Part shown: positions 15,563 through 24,349 of the stretch, piece by piece
Numbering within the stretch: position 1 is the stretch's first letter
Layout of the letters: each line of letters opens with the position of its first letter
Assembly: GCA_018240025.1 (NCBI GenBank)
Contig: JAFEGM010000007.1
Location: 62,001-126,000 of the forward strand
Direction: 5' to 3'
Source of the DNA: Verrucomicrobiota bacterium
Lineage (GTDB): Bacteria; Verrucomicrobiota; Verrucomicrobiia; Chthoniobacterales; SZAS-18
DNA: 64,000 bases
Made by a program: the position numbers and the translations under genes
The notes under the pieces: generated by a model
The model's input: only the letters and a program-made list of their open reading frames with translations
The model's database searches: none
What the model was told of the DNA's origin: nothing

Positions 15563-18301
15563 ATGAGCAAGGACCCGCAAGACTCCGCCCTGGCCGACCA
15601 CATCCACGCCATGGGCACGCTGCTCGGACGCGTCATCAAGGAGCAGAACGGACTCGAGATTCTGGCCCTGGAGGAATACGTCCGCCGACTCTCCAAGGAC
15701 AGCCGCGCGGGCGACGCGGCCGCCACTCGCCAGCTGCGCGAGGTGGTGCAGGAGCTCACGCCCGATAAGGCCTACGAGATGGCCATGGCCTTCACGACCT
15801 ACTTCGAGCTGGTCAATCTTTGCGAGGAATTGCACCGCACTTCCAAGCTGCGGCTCTACCGCGCGGAACGCGCCGCCGGCCGCCGCGCGAAGCCGGTGCG
15901 GGAGTCGATCGAAGCGGCCCTGATCGAGTTGAAGGCGCTCGGCGTGGGCGCGGAGGAGCTGCAGCAGACGCTCGACCGCCTGTCGATCGAGCTGGTGATG
16001 ACGGCACACCCGACCGAGTCGAAGCGCCGCACCGTGCTCTCGAAGCTGCGCCGCATGGCCGAATGGCTGCGCGCGGGCGATCCAGCGCAGCCGACCCCCG
16101 AAATGGAAGCCGGCCTGCTGCAGGAGATCGTCTCGCTCTGGCTGACCGACCGCGCGCGGACCGTGCAGGTGGGCGTCATCGACGAGGTCAAGACCGGCAT
16201 CTGGTATCTCGAAAGCACGCTCTGGCAGGTCGTGCCGCAGCTGCAGCGCGATCTCGAATCCGCCCTCGCCCAGCACTACCCCGGCGTGCGCGCGCCGCGG
16301 CGCTGGCTGACGTTCGGGTCGTGGATCGGGGGCGATCGCGACGGCAATCCGAACGTCACCGCCGCGGTCACGGCCGACACCCTGCAGCGGCTGCGCCAGG
16401 CGGCCATCGACCAGGCCCACGGCGCGGTCCGCGAGCTGGCGCGCCGGCTCAGCATTTCCAGCCGGCGCGACGACGTCAGCCCCGAGTTGGAGGCGCTCTC
16501 GCGCGAAGGCCTGGAGGCGGGCGGACGCGCCCAGCTCATCGCGGAACGCTACCCCGACGAACCCTACCGCCGCGCCCTGGCCGCGCTGGCGGCGCGCCTG
16601 CAGGAGGCGTTCCACCAGACCGGGCGCGGCGAGTCGGCGACGGAGAGTATCACGGCCGAGCGCGTGCGGGGAATCCTCGCGCTCCTGACCGAAAGCCTGC
16701 AGGCCGGCCGCGGGGCGCGTCTCGCCGAGGGCGGCTTGTTCGAACTGCGCCAACAGCTGGAGGTCTTCGGACTGCACCTCGCGCGGCTCGACCTGCGGCA
16801 GCATTCCGACTGGCACCAGTCCGCACTGGCCGAGCTGTGCAAGGCGCTCGACGTCTGTCCCGACTACGCCGGGCTCGACGAGGCCGCCAAAGTCGCGCTG
16901 CTCGGCGCGCAGCTGGCCCGCGCCCAACCCGGCGACCTCGCCCGCGCCGGCGAACTCAGCGCCGAGGTGAAGCGCGTGGTCGAGCCGCTCCAGCTGACGC
17001 GCGAGGTGGCCGCGCAGCACGGGGGCGAGCCGCTGGCCAATTACATCATCAGCATGACCAACGAGCTCAGCGACGTGCTCGAGGTCGCGCTGCTCATGGC
17101 CTGGACCGGGGCCGATCTGCCCATCGTGCCGCTCTTCGAAACGCGCGACGACCTGCGCCACGCGCCCCGCATCCTGCGCGACATGTTCGGCCACCCGGCC
17201 TACCGCGCCCGGCTGCAGGCCCGCGGCAACGAGCAGACGATCATGCTCGGCTACAGCGATTCGAACAAAGATTGCGGCTACATCACGGCCAATTGGGAAC
17301 TGTATCGGGCGCAGGAGACCATCGCCGAGGTCTGCCGCGAGTTCGGCGTCGGCTTCACCCTCTTCCACGGTCGCGGCGGCACCGTCGCGCGCGGCGGCGG
17401 ACCGACCGCCAAGGCCATTCTCGCCCAGCCCGCCGGACTCATCGGCGGCCGCCTGCGCATCACCGAGCAGGGCGAAGTGCTCTCCACGCGCTATCAGGAC
17501 CCCGAGCTCGCGCGCCGCCACTTGGAGCAGGTCACCCACGGGGTGCTCATCGCCGCCCACCAGGCCCGTCGACCCCAGGCGGTGCCGCCGGCGTGGCTCG
17601 AGACCATGGCCGAGATCAGCGAGGCCGGCTGCGCCGCCTATCGTGCGCTGGTGGCGGAGAATGCGGAGTTCCTCCCGTTCTGGGAACGCGCCACGCCCAT
17701 CGCCGAGATCGGCGCGCTCAAGTTCGGCTCGCGACCCGCCTTCCGCCGCCAGACCCGCAGCGTGGCAGATCTGCGCGCCATTCCGTGGGTCTTCTCGTGG
17801 ATGCAGAGCCGCTTCGTCCTGCCCGGCTGGTTCGGGCTCGGCGCGGCGCTGGAGGCGCAGATCGCGGCCGGTCGACTCGACACACTGCGCGAAATGCACC
17901 GCGGGTGGACGTTCTTCCAGACCACGCTCGACAACGCCCAACAGAGCCTCACCAAGGCCGATATCGGCATCGCCTCGGTCTACGCCACGTTGGTCGAGGA
18001 CGAAGGCCTGCGCGAACGCGTCTTCGGGCTCATCAAGTCCGAGTTCGACCGTACCGCGTCGACCATTCTGCAGGTGACCGGTCAGACCATTCTGCTCGAG
18101 AACGAGTCCGTCCTGCGCAACTCGATCCGCCTGCGCAATCCGTACGTCGACCCGCTGAACTTCATCCAGGTCGAAATGATCCGCCGCCTCCGCGCTTTGG
18201 CCGCCGCCGGCACCACCGACGGCCCCGAAGTCGCCGCGCTCCGCCGGGTGATCGATCTGACCATCAACGGCGTCAGCGCCGGACTGCGGAACACGGGCTG
18301 A
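15563..18301 (+). CDS. ppc: Phosphoenolpyruvate carboxylase
   Basis: A 912-residue cytoplasmic enzyme that carboxylates phosphoenolpyruvate with bicarbonate to oxaloacetate, replenishing the TCA cycle. All hallmark blocks are visible: VMTAHPTES with catalytic His149, FGSWIGGDRDGNPNVT, the LGYSDSNKDCGY block near residue 565, the glycine-rich FHGRGGTVARGGGP loop near 600, and RNPYVDPLNFIQ near the end. The last residues NTG match the conserved buried C-terminus. The length is that of bacterial PEPCs. The ATG at 15563 follows a 169-nt gap from the small minus-strand gene. It is followed at 18380 by membrane-protein genes of unrelated function. No frameshift or missing catalytic residue is seen. 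Confidence 0.98.
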   Translation: MSKDPQDSALADHIHAMGTLLGRVIKEQNGLEILALEEYVRRLSKDSRAGDAAATRQLREVVQELTPDKAYEMAMAFTTYFELVNLCEELHRTSKLRLYRAERAAGRRAKPVRESIEAALIELKALGVGAEELQQTLDRLSIELVMTAHPTESKRRTVLSKLRRMAEWLRAGDPAQPTPEMEAGLLQEIVSLWLTDRARTVQVGVIDEVKTGIWYLESTLWQVVPQLQRDLESALAQHYPGVRAPRRWLTFGSWIGGDRDGNPNVTAAVTADTLQRLRQAAIDQAHGAVRELARRLSISSRRDDVSPELEALSREGLEAGGRAQLIAERYPDEPYRRALAALAARLQEAFHQTGRGESATESITAERVRGILALLTESLQAGRGARLAEGGLFELRQQLEVFGLHLARLDLRQHSDWHQSALAELCKALDVCPDYAGLDEAAKVALLGAQLARAQPGDLARAGELSAEVKRVVEPLQLTREVAAQHGGEPLANYIISMTNELSDVLEVALLMAWTGADLPIVPLFETRDDLRHAPRILRDMFGHPAYRARLQARGNEQTIMLGYSDSNKDCGYITANWELYRAQETIAEVCREFGVGFTLFHGRGGTVARGGGPTAKAILAQPAGLIGGRLRITEQGEVLSTRYQDPELARRHLEQVTHGVLIAAHQARRPQAVPPAWLETMAEISEAGCAAYRALVAENAEFLPFWERATPIAEIGALKFGSRPAFRRQTRSVADLRAIPWVFSWMQSRFVLPGWFGLGAALEAQIAAGRLDTLREMHRGWTFFQTTLDNAQQSLTKADIGIASVYATLVEDEGLRERVFGLIKSEFDRTASTILQVTGQTILLENESVLRNSIRLRNPYVDPLNFIQVEMIRRLRALAAAGTTDGPEVAALRRVIDLTINGVSAGLRNTG

Positions 18302-18379
18302 CCGGCCGACCGCGTGGTTCCGAGATCGCTCGCGCCCGCCGGTCTCCGCCGCTATTCTGCCGCCTCTCCTCGCCCGCCC

Positions 18380-19180
18380 GTGCAGTATTCCAAAGCCTTC
18401 TCCCTCGGCGTCCAGAACACGCTGGTCTACCGCTGGAACTTCCTCATCCGCGCGCTCTTCGGACTCGTGCCGGTCGGAGCGGCGCTCTACCTCTGGGCGG
18501 CACTCTACGAAGCCCGCGGCTCCGCCGAGGTGGGCGGATACACCTTCCAGATGATGGTGACGTATTTCATCGTCCTGCTGGTGGCTGAAAATCTGGTCGT
18601 GCCGGTGGAGGACGAATGGCAGATCGCGGCGGACATCCGCGAGGGACGTCTCAGTGCGTTTCTGCTCCGGCCGGTCGACTACCCGACGTTTCGGCTGATG
18701 CTGTTTCCGAGCTCGCGGCTCGTCTACACGGCCGTCGCCATCGTGCCCATCGCCCTGCTCATCGCCGCGGTCTGGAAGCATCTGGTGTTTCCCGGCGAGC
18801 TGCTCCTTTGGGTGGTTGGCGGCGTCTCGCTGCTGCTGGCCGGGCTGCTGCAGTTCTTCATCTCGTTCATGCTGGCCACCCTGGCCTTCTGGTTCCTCGA
18901 GATCTCGACCCTGGTCTTCATCGTGTACTCCTTCGAGTACTTCCTCTCCGGCCGCCTGTTTCCGCTGGATCTAATGCCGCCGTTCTTCCGCGAGCTCAGT
19001 TTCTGGATGCCCTTCCAATACGAGATGTACTTCCCCGTCGCCGTGCTCGTCGGTCGCCTGCGCGGCCCCGAACTCTGGCAGGGCTTCGCCATGCAGATCG
19101 CCTGGACCCTGCTGGCCTGGCAGTTGAGCCGCTGGCTCTGGGCCCGCGGTCTGCGGCATTATCAGGCCTCGGGCGGCTGA
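18380..19180 (+). CDS. ABC-2-type membrane protein (first of pair)
   Basis: A 266-residue membrane protein of the DUF990-like/ABC-2 family. I chose the GTG at 18380, giving MQYSKAFSLGVQNTLVYRWN; an earlier GTG at 18314 would add a Pro/Arg-rich leader. Six hydrophobic segments are seen, including LFGLVPVGAALYLWAALY, MMVTYFIVLLVAENLVV, VAIVPIALLIAAVW and a strong LLLWVVGGVSLLLAGLLQFF. The loop EDEWQIAADIREGRLSAFLL matches the conserved [ED]-I-x-x-G-x-L-x-x-x-L-x-[RK]-P segment that contacts the ATPase. The second family member follows after 14 nt. No ATPase gene lies nearby, which is unusual because these exporters normally carry one just upstream. Confidence 0.82.
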   Translation: MQYSKAFSLGVQNTLVYRWNFLIRALFGLVPVGAALYLWAALYEARGSAEVGGYTFQMMVTYFIVLLVAENLVVPVEDEWQIAADIREGRLSAFLLRPVDYPTFRLMLFPSSRLVYTAVAIVPIALLIAAVWKHLVFPGELLLWVVGGVSLLLAGLLQFFISFMLATLAFWFLEISTLVFIVYSFEYFLSGRLFPLDLMPPFFRELSFWMPFQYEMYFPVAVLVGRLRGPELWQGFAMQIAWTLLAWQLSRWLWARGLRHYQASGG

Positions 19181-19194
19181 GCGCCCCGCTTCCC

Positions 19195-19998
19195 ATGGAG
19201 ACTCTCCGCAAATACGGCCGGATCTACGCGATGTTCCTGCGGAACTCGCTGATCCGGGATATGACGTTCAAGGCGAATTTCGTGCTTTGGATCATCACCG
19301 AAGTTTTCTGGTTCGTCGGCCAGCTCGTCTTCCTCGAGGTGCTGTTTCTGCACACCGAGCGCATCGCCGACTGGTCGAAGTGGGAGGTCGTGGTGCTGAT
19401 CGGCACGCATCAGATCATCACCCAGATCTTCCAGGCGCTCTTCTACATGAATCTGACCAACCTGCCCGAGCTGGTGCGCACCGGGAAGCTGGACACGTTT
19501 CTGCTCCTGCCGGTCGATTCGCAGTTTGCCGTCTCCACCCGCCAGCTCGGTCTGGACAATGTGGTCACCACCTTCGTGGGCGTGGCCATCGTGGCGCTGG
19601 CGGCCTTCAAGCTCGGACTCACCCCCACTCCGCTCGCGCTGCTGCTCTACAGCGGTGCGGTCGTGCTCGGCGTGGCGGTGCACTACTCCATCATGTTCGC
19701 GCTGGCCTCGCTGAGCTTCTGGATCGTCCGCACCCAGGGCCTGATCTACGGCTACTACAGTCTGGTCAGCCTCTCACGCTACCCGCAGAGCGTCTATCGG
19801 GGCGCCTTCGGTTTCATCTTCACCTGGATCATCCCGGTCATCCTCGTCGCCAACGTGCCCGCGCGCCTGCTCACACGGCCGCTCGAAGCGCCCTGGCCGG
19901 GACTCTGGAAGCTGGCGCTCGTCGCCTGCCTCGCGCTGGCCGGCAGCCGCCTCCTCTGGCGCGCCGCACTGCGGCAATACGGCAGCGCAAGTTCCTGA
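19195..19998 (+). CDS. ABC-2-type membrane protein (second of pair)
   Basis: A 267-residue protein starting METLRKYGRIYAMFLRNSL, whose N-terminal RNSLIRDMTFKANF is the family's typical opening. It has about six membrane spans (FWFVGQLVFLEVLFL, VGVAIVALAAF, LALLLYSGAVVLGVAV, FGFIFTWIIPVILVANVP and others). The conserved LPELVRTGKLDTFLLLPVD segment is the coupling region. With the preceding gene it should form a heterodimeric exporter channel that needs an ATPase encoded elsewhere. The gene lies 14 nt after its partner. Downstream come a probable tRNA promoter and tRNA-Asp, so the transcription unit ends here. The cargo is unknown. Confidence 0.85.
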   Translation: METLRKYGRIYAMFLRNSLIRDMTFKANFVLWIITEVFWFVGQLVFLEVLFLHTERIADWSKWEVVVLIGTHQIITQIFQALFYMNLTNLPELVRTGKLDTFLLLPVDSQFAVSTRQLGLDNVVTTFVGVAIVALAAFKLGLTPTPLALLLYSGAVVLGVAVHYSIMFALASLSFWIVRTQGLIYGYYSLVSLSRYPQSVYRGAFGFIFTWIIPVILVANVPARLLTRPLEAPWPGLWKLALVACLALAGSRLLWRAALRQYGSASS

Positions 19999-20006
19999 AA
20001 AATCGC

Positions 20007-20036
20007 TTGCGCGCGACGCGTTCCGATCCTTATTCC
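20007..20036 (+). promoter_or_regulatory. Possible sigma-70 promoter for tRNA-Asp
   Basis: A TTGCGC hexamer at 20007-20012 is followed, after an 18-nt spacer, by TATTCC at 20031-20036. The pair lies about 40 nt upstream of the tRNA 5' end and just after the permease stop. The -10 match is partial, so the call rests mainly on position and on the local AT-rich island. Confidence 0.35.
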
Positions 20037-20074
20037 CGGCCCGCAGCGTTCGTGCCTGTCACGGGTGCCCGCGA

Positions 20075-20148
20075 GGAGTCGTAGCTCAATCGGTTAGAGC
20101 GCCGCCCTGTCACGGCGGAGGTTGCGGGTTCGAGCCCCGTCGACTCCG
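20075..20148 (+). tRNA. tRNA-Asp (anticodon GTC)
   Basis: A 74-nt cloverleaf without encoded CCA. The acceptor arms GGAGTCG (20075-20081) and CGACTCC (20141-20147) pair perfectly, with discriminator G at 20148. The D-loop region is TAGCTCAATCGGTTAGAGC, the anticodon stem CCGCC/GGCGG closes a CTGTCAC loop giving anticodon GTC (Asp, GAC/GAU codons), and the T-arm contains GGTTCGAGCC. It stands alone between the ABC-2 pair and lspA and is followed by a T-rich run (GTTTTCTTTTT) that can end transcription. Confidence 0.96.
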
Positions 20149-20164
20149 GTTTTCTTTTTCCGGG

Positions 20165-20701
20165 ATGTCCTCCTCCTCCGCCCCCAGCTCCGTCGCGCCG
20201 GGACCTGCGGCCCCCTCGCTCCCGCGTCTGCTGCTGACCTGCTCGCTGCCCTGGTACGCCATCGACCAGGCCACCAAGTGGCTGGCCCACTGGAACCTCG
20301 TGGACCACCACCGCGAGATCATTCCGGGCTTCTTCACGCTGGTGTACGTGACCAACACCGGCGCCGCCTTCGGTCTGGGGAAGAACAGCAACACATTTTT
20401 CATTTTCCTCGCCTGCGCAGCCGCGGTGTTCCTGACCTGGCTGGCGCGCAGCGGCACCTTCGCCACCGCGGTCCAGCGCTGGGGCTTCGCCCTGCTGGTG
20501 CCGGGCCTCTTCGGCAATCTGACGGACCGGCTCGTGCACGGCGCGGTCATCGACTTCCTGTCCTTTCATCTGGGCCGCAACGGCCCGCAGTGGCCCGCCT
20601 TCAACGTGGCCGATTCCTGCATCTGCGTTTCCGTGGCCCTCTTCCTCTGGAGTTCCTTCAAGGAGCTGAAGGGTGAGTCCGGCGCAGCGGCCTTGCGCTG
20701 A
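20165..20701 (+). CDS. lspA: Lipoprotein signal peptidase II
   Basis: A 178-residue inner-membrane aspartyl protease that removes the signal peptide of prolipoproteins after diacylglyceryl attachment. The family blocks are present: AIDQATKW near residue 32, VTNTGAAFG at 62-70, FGNLTDRLVHGAVIDF with catalytic Asp130, and FNVADSCI with catalytic Asp150. Four membrane spans are visible. The N-terminal Ser/Pro-rich extension of about 18 residues is longer than in E. coli; a later start is possible but no better start codon is seen. The gene starts 16 nt after tRNA-Asp and converges with the sensor kinase at 20766. Confidence 0.96.
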   Translation: MSSSSAPSSVAPGPAAPSLPRLLLTCSLPWYAIDQATKWLAHWNLVDHHREIIPGFFTLVYVTNTGAAFGLGKNSNTFFIFLACAAAVFLTWLARSGTFATAVQRWGFALLVPGLFGNLTDRLVHGAVIDFLSFHLGRNGPQWPAFNVADSCICVSVALFLWSSFKELKGESGAAALR

Positions 20702-20756
20702 GGCTGCGAGCCTCCCGTCGAGGCGCGGCTCACCCACCGCGCGCTGAATTGCGCGG
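20700..20756. terminator. Two stem-loops between convergent genes
   Basis: GAGGCT-GCG-AGCCTC (20700-20714) overlaps the lspA stop, and CCGCGC-N8-GCGCGG (20737-20756) lies just before the stop of the convergent kinase gene. Each has a 6-bp perfect stem. No U-tract follows, so these are at most weak or factor-assisted terminators. Confidence 0.35.
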
Positions 20757-20765
20757 ATCCCCCAC

Positions 20766-23700
20766 TCAGCCGGCCAGCGCCAGCCGACCGGGACGAGCGT
20801 GGGTCGCCACCGCCTGCAGGAGATCGCGGATGTGGTAGGGCTTCGCCAGGACCGAGACGACGCCGGCCTGTTCGGCCAGTTCGCGGAGTTCGACGGTCAG
20901 ATAGCCCGACGCCAACACCACCGGCAAATCGGCCCGGCTGGCGCGGGCTTGGGTGGCCACCTCCAGGCCGGAGAGGTCGGGCATGTTGTAATCGACCACC
21001 AGGAGATCGAGCCCTGCGGGGTCAGCCAGGATCGCGCGCAGCGCCGAGTTCGGATCCGTGAAGCTGGTCACAACGCAGCCACAGGGCTCGAGCGCGCGCC
21101 GGGCGAGATCGACCAGCGTGGCCTCGTCGTCGACCAGCATGACCCGTGTCCCGCTGACCGGCTTGGCCGCTGCGAGGGACTCCAGCGACTCGACCGCCCG
21201 CGCCGCCCCCGGCCGCGCCGCCGCCGGCAGATCGATGGTGAAAACGCTGCCCACCCCGGGCTCGCTGCGGACGCGGATGGCGCCGCCGAGGTTCTTCACG
21301 ATGCCATGCGCTACCGAGAGCCCGAGTCCCGTCCCGCGCCCCACTTCCTTGGTGGTGAAGAAAGGCTCGAAGATGCGGGCCATGGTGGCGGCATCCATGC
21401 CGCTGCCGTTGTCCTCCACCGTGATGCGAGGATGCGGCACCTCGCTGACGAACGGCGGCGATTCCTCGGCCGCCCGACCGGCGGGTATCGTTTCGAGACG
21501 CAGGCGGATGTGACCGTTGCGCCCCTCGAGGGCATGCCAGGCGTTGGTTCCCAGGTTCATCAGCACCTGTTGCAGCTGGGTCGGATCTCCCAGCACCATG
21601 GGTGCCTGGGGATCGCACTCGGCGCTGACCTGAATGCCCGCCGGCAGCGTGGCGCGGAGCATGCCCAGCGCCTCGTTCAGAACCGCGCCCAGATCGAGCA
21701 GGCGGGCCGGGCGCTGCTGCGGGCGGGCGAAGGCCAGGATCTGCTGGATGAGTCCCCGCGCCCGCAGGCCGGCCCGGGTGATCTCCTGCACGGCCTCGAG
21801 GGCCCGGTGTTCGGGGTCGAGGCGCAGCGCCGCCAATTCGGCGTTGCCCACGATGGCCGCGAGGATGTTGTTGAAGTCGTGGGCGATGCCGCCGGCCAGC
21901 GTGCCGAGGGCATCCATGCGCTGGGCCTGCTGCAGCTGGGCCTGCAGTTCGCTCCGCTCAGCCTCGGCCGCCTTGCGCTCGGTGATGTCCTGCAGCGTGC
22001 CGCGGAGGCGCACCATCTTGCCGTCCACCATCTCGGGCACGCCCTGCATGCGGACCCAGCGTCGGCGGGCCTGCATATCGTAGAAAGCCAGTTCCAGGTC
22101 CCATTCGCGACCCTCCCGGCGCGCCAGCCGGACCGCCGACAGGAGCTTGGCCCGGGCCTCTTCGGGGTAGTTCCTGGTCACGTCCCGCACCCGCAGCCGA
22201 CCGCCCGGCGCCACGCCGTGCATGCGCGCCACCTCCGGGCTGAAAGCCAGTTCCCGGGTGCGGAGATCCAGTTCCCAGCCGCCCATTCGCGCCACCTCGC
22301 TCGTGCGCCGCAGGAGTTCCTCGGAGCGTTTCAGCTCGGCCACGGCCCGGGCCCGCTCCAGCCCGACCCGATGCTTTTGAATGGCCACACTGGCCAGGCG
22401 CGCGAACTCCGAGACCATCGCGAGCTTGGTCGCGCCGGGCTCGCCCGGCTCCTGGCCGTAGAGGGCAAAGGTCCCGAGCACCTTGCCGGTGGGATCGACG
22501 ATCGGCAGCGAGACGCAGGCGCGGAACCCGTGCTTCGCGGCCAGCTCGCGATACGGTGCCCAACTCGGATGGGTCTGGATGTCGGGCGCCACCATCGGCT
22601 GGCCGAGATAGGCGGCCGCCCCGCAGGTTCCCGCCGTCGGGCCGATCTGCAGGCCGTGCACCTTTTCGTTCCATTCCGCCGGCAGGTTGGGCGCGGAACC
22701 GTGTAACAGAAAGTTCTCTGACCCATCCAACAGCAGAATCGAGCCGCGCCAGCGCGGGCAGAGCGACTCGATCTCCCGCACGAAGAGCTCGAGCAGTTCG
22801 GCCAGGGGAGCCTCCGCGGCCAGGCGGTCGAGCGCGCGGTTGCGCGAACTGCGCAGGGCGTTGGCCTCGGTGGCCTGGCGTTCTTCCCGCACGGCTTCGA
22901 CCAACGTGGCGCAGGTCGTCAGGAAGGGTTCGAGCGCCCGGCAATGCGCCGGCTGATACCCTCCCACGCGATTGGCCAGGCCGATCATTCCGGTCATGGT
23001 CGTGCCGGTGAAAAACGGCAGGCCCAGGAACGTGTGCAGCGGGGGATGGCCCGGAGGCAGTCCGCCGGCTCGCGGATCGCGCGGGGCATCGTTGGCAATG
23101 ACGTACGCCTGCGACGTCAGCGCCGCGCCGAAGAGCGTGCGATGATTCCTGAACTCGAGCCCGTGCGCCATGTGCCGGGTGTAGAGCTCCCGACTCGCTT
23201 CGTCCCAGGTGATGTTGGTGAAGGCAAACGTGCGCAGGTAGGGCTTGCCGGCACCATCGCGCAGCACTTCCGCGATGAAGCCATACTGGCTTCCGGTCAC
23301 CTCGAGGACCGTGGCGAGCAGGTCATCGAAGGCGGCGCCATGCTGGCGTGAGCCGATGAACGTCGCCTGGGCACGCCGCAGCGCCTCCAGCATGGCTCTC
23401 GACTCCGCCAGACTCTGCACCGACTGCCTGCGATCGGCCTCCAGCGCGCCGATCATGAGCGAGAGCAGGCAGGCCGTGCCGAGGTAGGACCAAAGAAGGA
23501 CGCGGCTGGATTCCGCCGGCAAACCCGCCAAGGGCCCTTCGCCGAGGGCGGCGCCCGCCGTCGAGCCGAGGGCCAGCATCAGCACCGCGCACCCGGCCCC
23601 GAAAGCACCGAAGCGCAGAGCCGCCCAGACCACCAACGCCAGCGGCAGAAAGGCCAGCGCAAACGATTGCACGTGCGGCCCCCGCGGACCGTAGAGCAGC

Positions 23701-24299
23701 AGAAAGCTGGCCAGCAGGAGCGCGGCCAGCCAGCAGCTGAACTCGAGGGCGCGCTTGCCGAGATCCCGGACGCTCCGCTCGGAAAAGGTCAGCAGCGGCG
23801 GAGCCGCCACCAGCACGCCGAGCAGGTCGCGCGCATACCAGACGAAGAAGCCGCCGCTGCCGGCGGGCGCACCCCACGCGCCCACGCTGGCCCAGATGGC
23901 GGTGCCGAGCATGGCGGCCAGCAGAAACAACCCCCCGTCGCGCGCCTCCTGGAACGAAGGATCGAAATTCCACCGGCGCAGCAACGCCGCCGTGGCGAGC
24001 GCGGAGCCGGCGCTGCCCACCGCGAAACCCGCGATGGCCACCCAGTCCAGGCGGGGATCGCCGATGATCAGATTGATCGAAACCGAGGCTGCGGCGATCA
24101 CCGGCCAACCCGCCAGGCCCCAGCGCACGAGCGCCGCCACCGCCACTCCGCCGGCGAGCCACAGCATGGTGGTGCGGCTGACCGGATGGAGCATGGCCAG
24201 CGCCACACCTGCGGTGAGCAGATAGCCCACGTACAGCAGCAGCCAGCGGGCATCGCGCAGGGGCAGCGAGGCGACGGGGGCCGTGCGTGGCGCTAACAC
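20766..24299 (-). CDS. MASE1-GAF-GAF-PAS hybrid sensor histidine kinase
   Basis: A protein of about 1177 residues. The N-terminal 300 residues contain around eight membrane spans in MASE1 style (WLLLYVGYLLTAGVALAML, then WLAGGVAVAALVRWG and others). Two GAF domains follow (about 355-510 and 535-700; SQYGFIAEVL, RGSILLLDG, VSLPIVDPTGKVLG), then a PAS/PAC domain ending GTLQDITERKAAE. The kinase core has GGIAHDFNN with phospho-His807, an ATPase domain with DNGSGM and TGLGLS, and a C-terminal receiver with Asp1103 (VVDYNMPD). The start is uncertain; the GTG at 24299 gives a sensible N-terminus, with no ATG close by. It is downstream of the YfiH-type gene on the same strand. The signal it senses is unknown. 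Confidence 0.9.
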   Translation of the reverse strand: MLAPRTAPVASLPLRDARWLLLYVGYLLTAGVALAMLHPVSRTTMLWLAGGVAVAALVRWGLAGWPVIAAASVSINLIIGDPRLDWVAIAGFAVGSAGSALATAALLRRWNFDPSFQEARDGGLFLLAAMLGTAIWASVGAWGAPAGSGGFFVWYARDLLGVLVAAPPLLTFSERSVRDLGKRALEFSCWLAALLLASFLLLYGPRGPHVQSFALAFLPLALVVWAALRFGAFGAGCAVLMLALGSTAGAALGEGPLAGLPAESSRVLLWSYLGTACLLSLMIGALEADRRQSVQSLAESRAMLEALRRAQATFIGSRQHGAAFDDLLATVLEVTGSQYGFIAEVLRDGAGKPYLRTFAFTNITWDEASRELYTRHMAHGLEFRNHRTLFGAALTSQAYVIANDAPRDPRAGGLPPGHPPLHTFLGLPFFTGTTMTGMIGLANRVGGYQPAHCRALEPFLTTCATLVEAVREERQATEANALRSSRNRALDRLAAEAPLAELLELFVREIESLCPRWRGSILLLDGSENFLLHGSAPNLPAEWNEKVHGLQIGPTAGTCGAAAYLGQPMVAPDIQTHPSWAPYRELAAKHGFRACVSLPIVDPTGKVLGTFALYGQEPGEPGATKLAMVSEFARLASVAIQKHRVGLERARAVAELKRSEELLRRTSEVARMGGWELDLRTRELAFSPEVARMHGVAPGGRLRVRDVTRNYPEEARAKLLSAVRLARREGREWDLELAFYDMQARRRWVRMQGVPEMVDGKMVRLRGTLQDITERKAAEAERSELQAQLQQAQRMDALGTLAGGIAHDFNNILAAIVGNAELAALRLDPEHRALEAVQEITRAGLRARGLIQQILAFARPQQRPARLLDLGAVLNEALGMLRATLPAGIQVSAECDPQAPMVLGDPTQLQQVLMNLGTNAWHALEGRNGHIRLRLETIPAGRAAEESPPFVSEVPHPRITVEDNGSGMDAATMARIFEPFFTTKEVGRGTGLGLSVAHGIVKNLGGAIRVRSEPGVGSVFTIDLPAAARPGAARAVESLESLAAAKPVSGTRVMLVDDEATLVDLARRALEPCGCVVTSFTDPNSALRAILADPAGLDLLVVDYNMPDLSGLEVATQARASRADLPVVLASGYLTVELRELAEQAGVVSVLAKPYHIRDLLQAVATHARPGRLALAG

Positions 24300-24349
24300 A
24301 TCTCCCCAGTACCGCGCGGCTCCGGAAAAGGGAATGACGATTTGCCGCC

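Noticed and set aside
15215-18781. A long open frame on the minus strand opposite ppc and the first ABC-2 gene
   Set aside because: It is a shadow caused by GC-rich third positions of ppc; it has no recognisable domains, is very Arg/Gly/His/Asp-rich, and crosses a known enzyme with complete catalytic motifs.
20799-22706. A plus-strand frame opposite the MASE1 hybrid kinase
   Set aside because: It reads through the HATPase, PAS and receiver domains of a well-supported gene on the other strand and shows no domain of its own.
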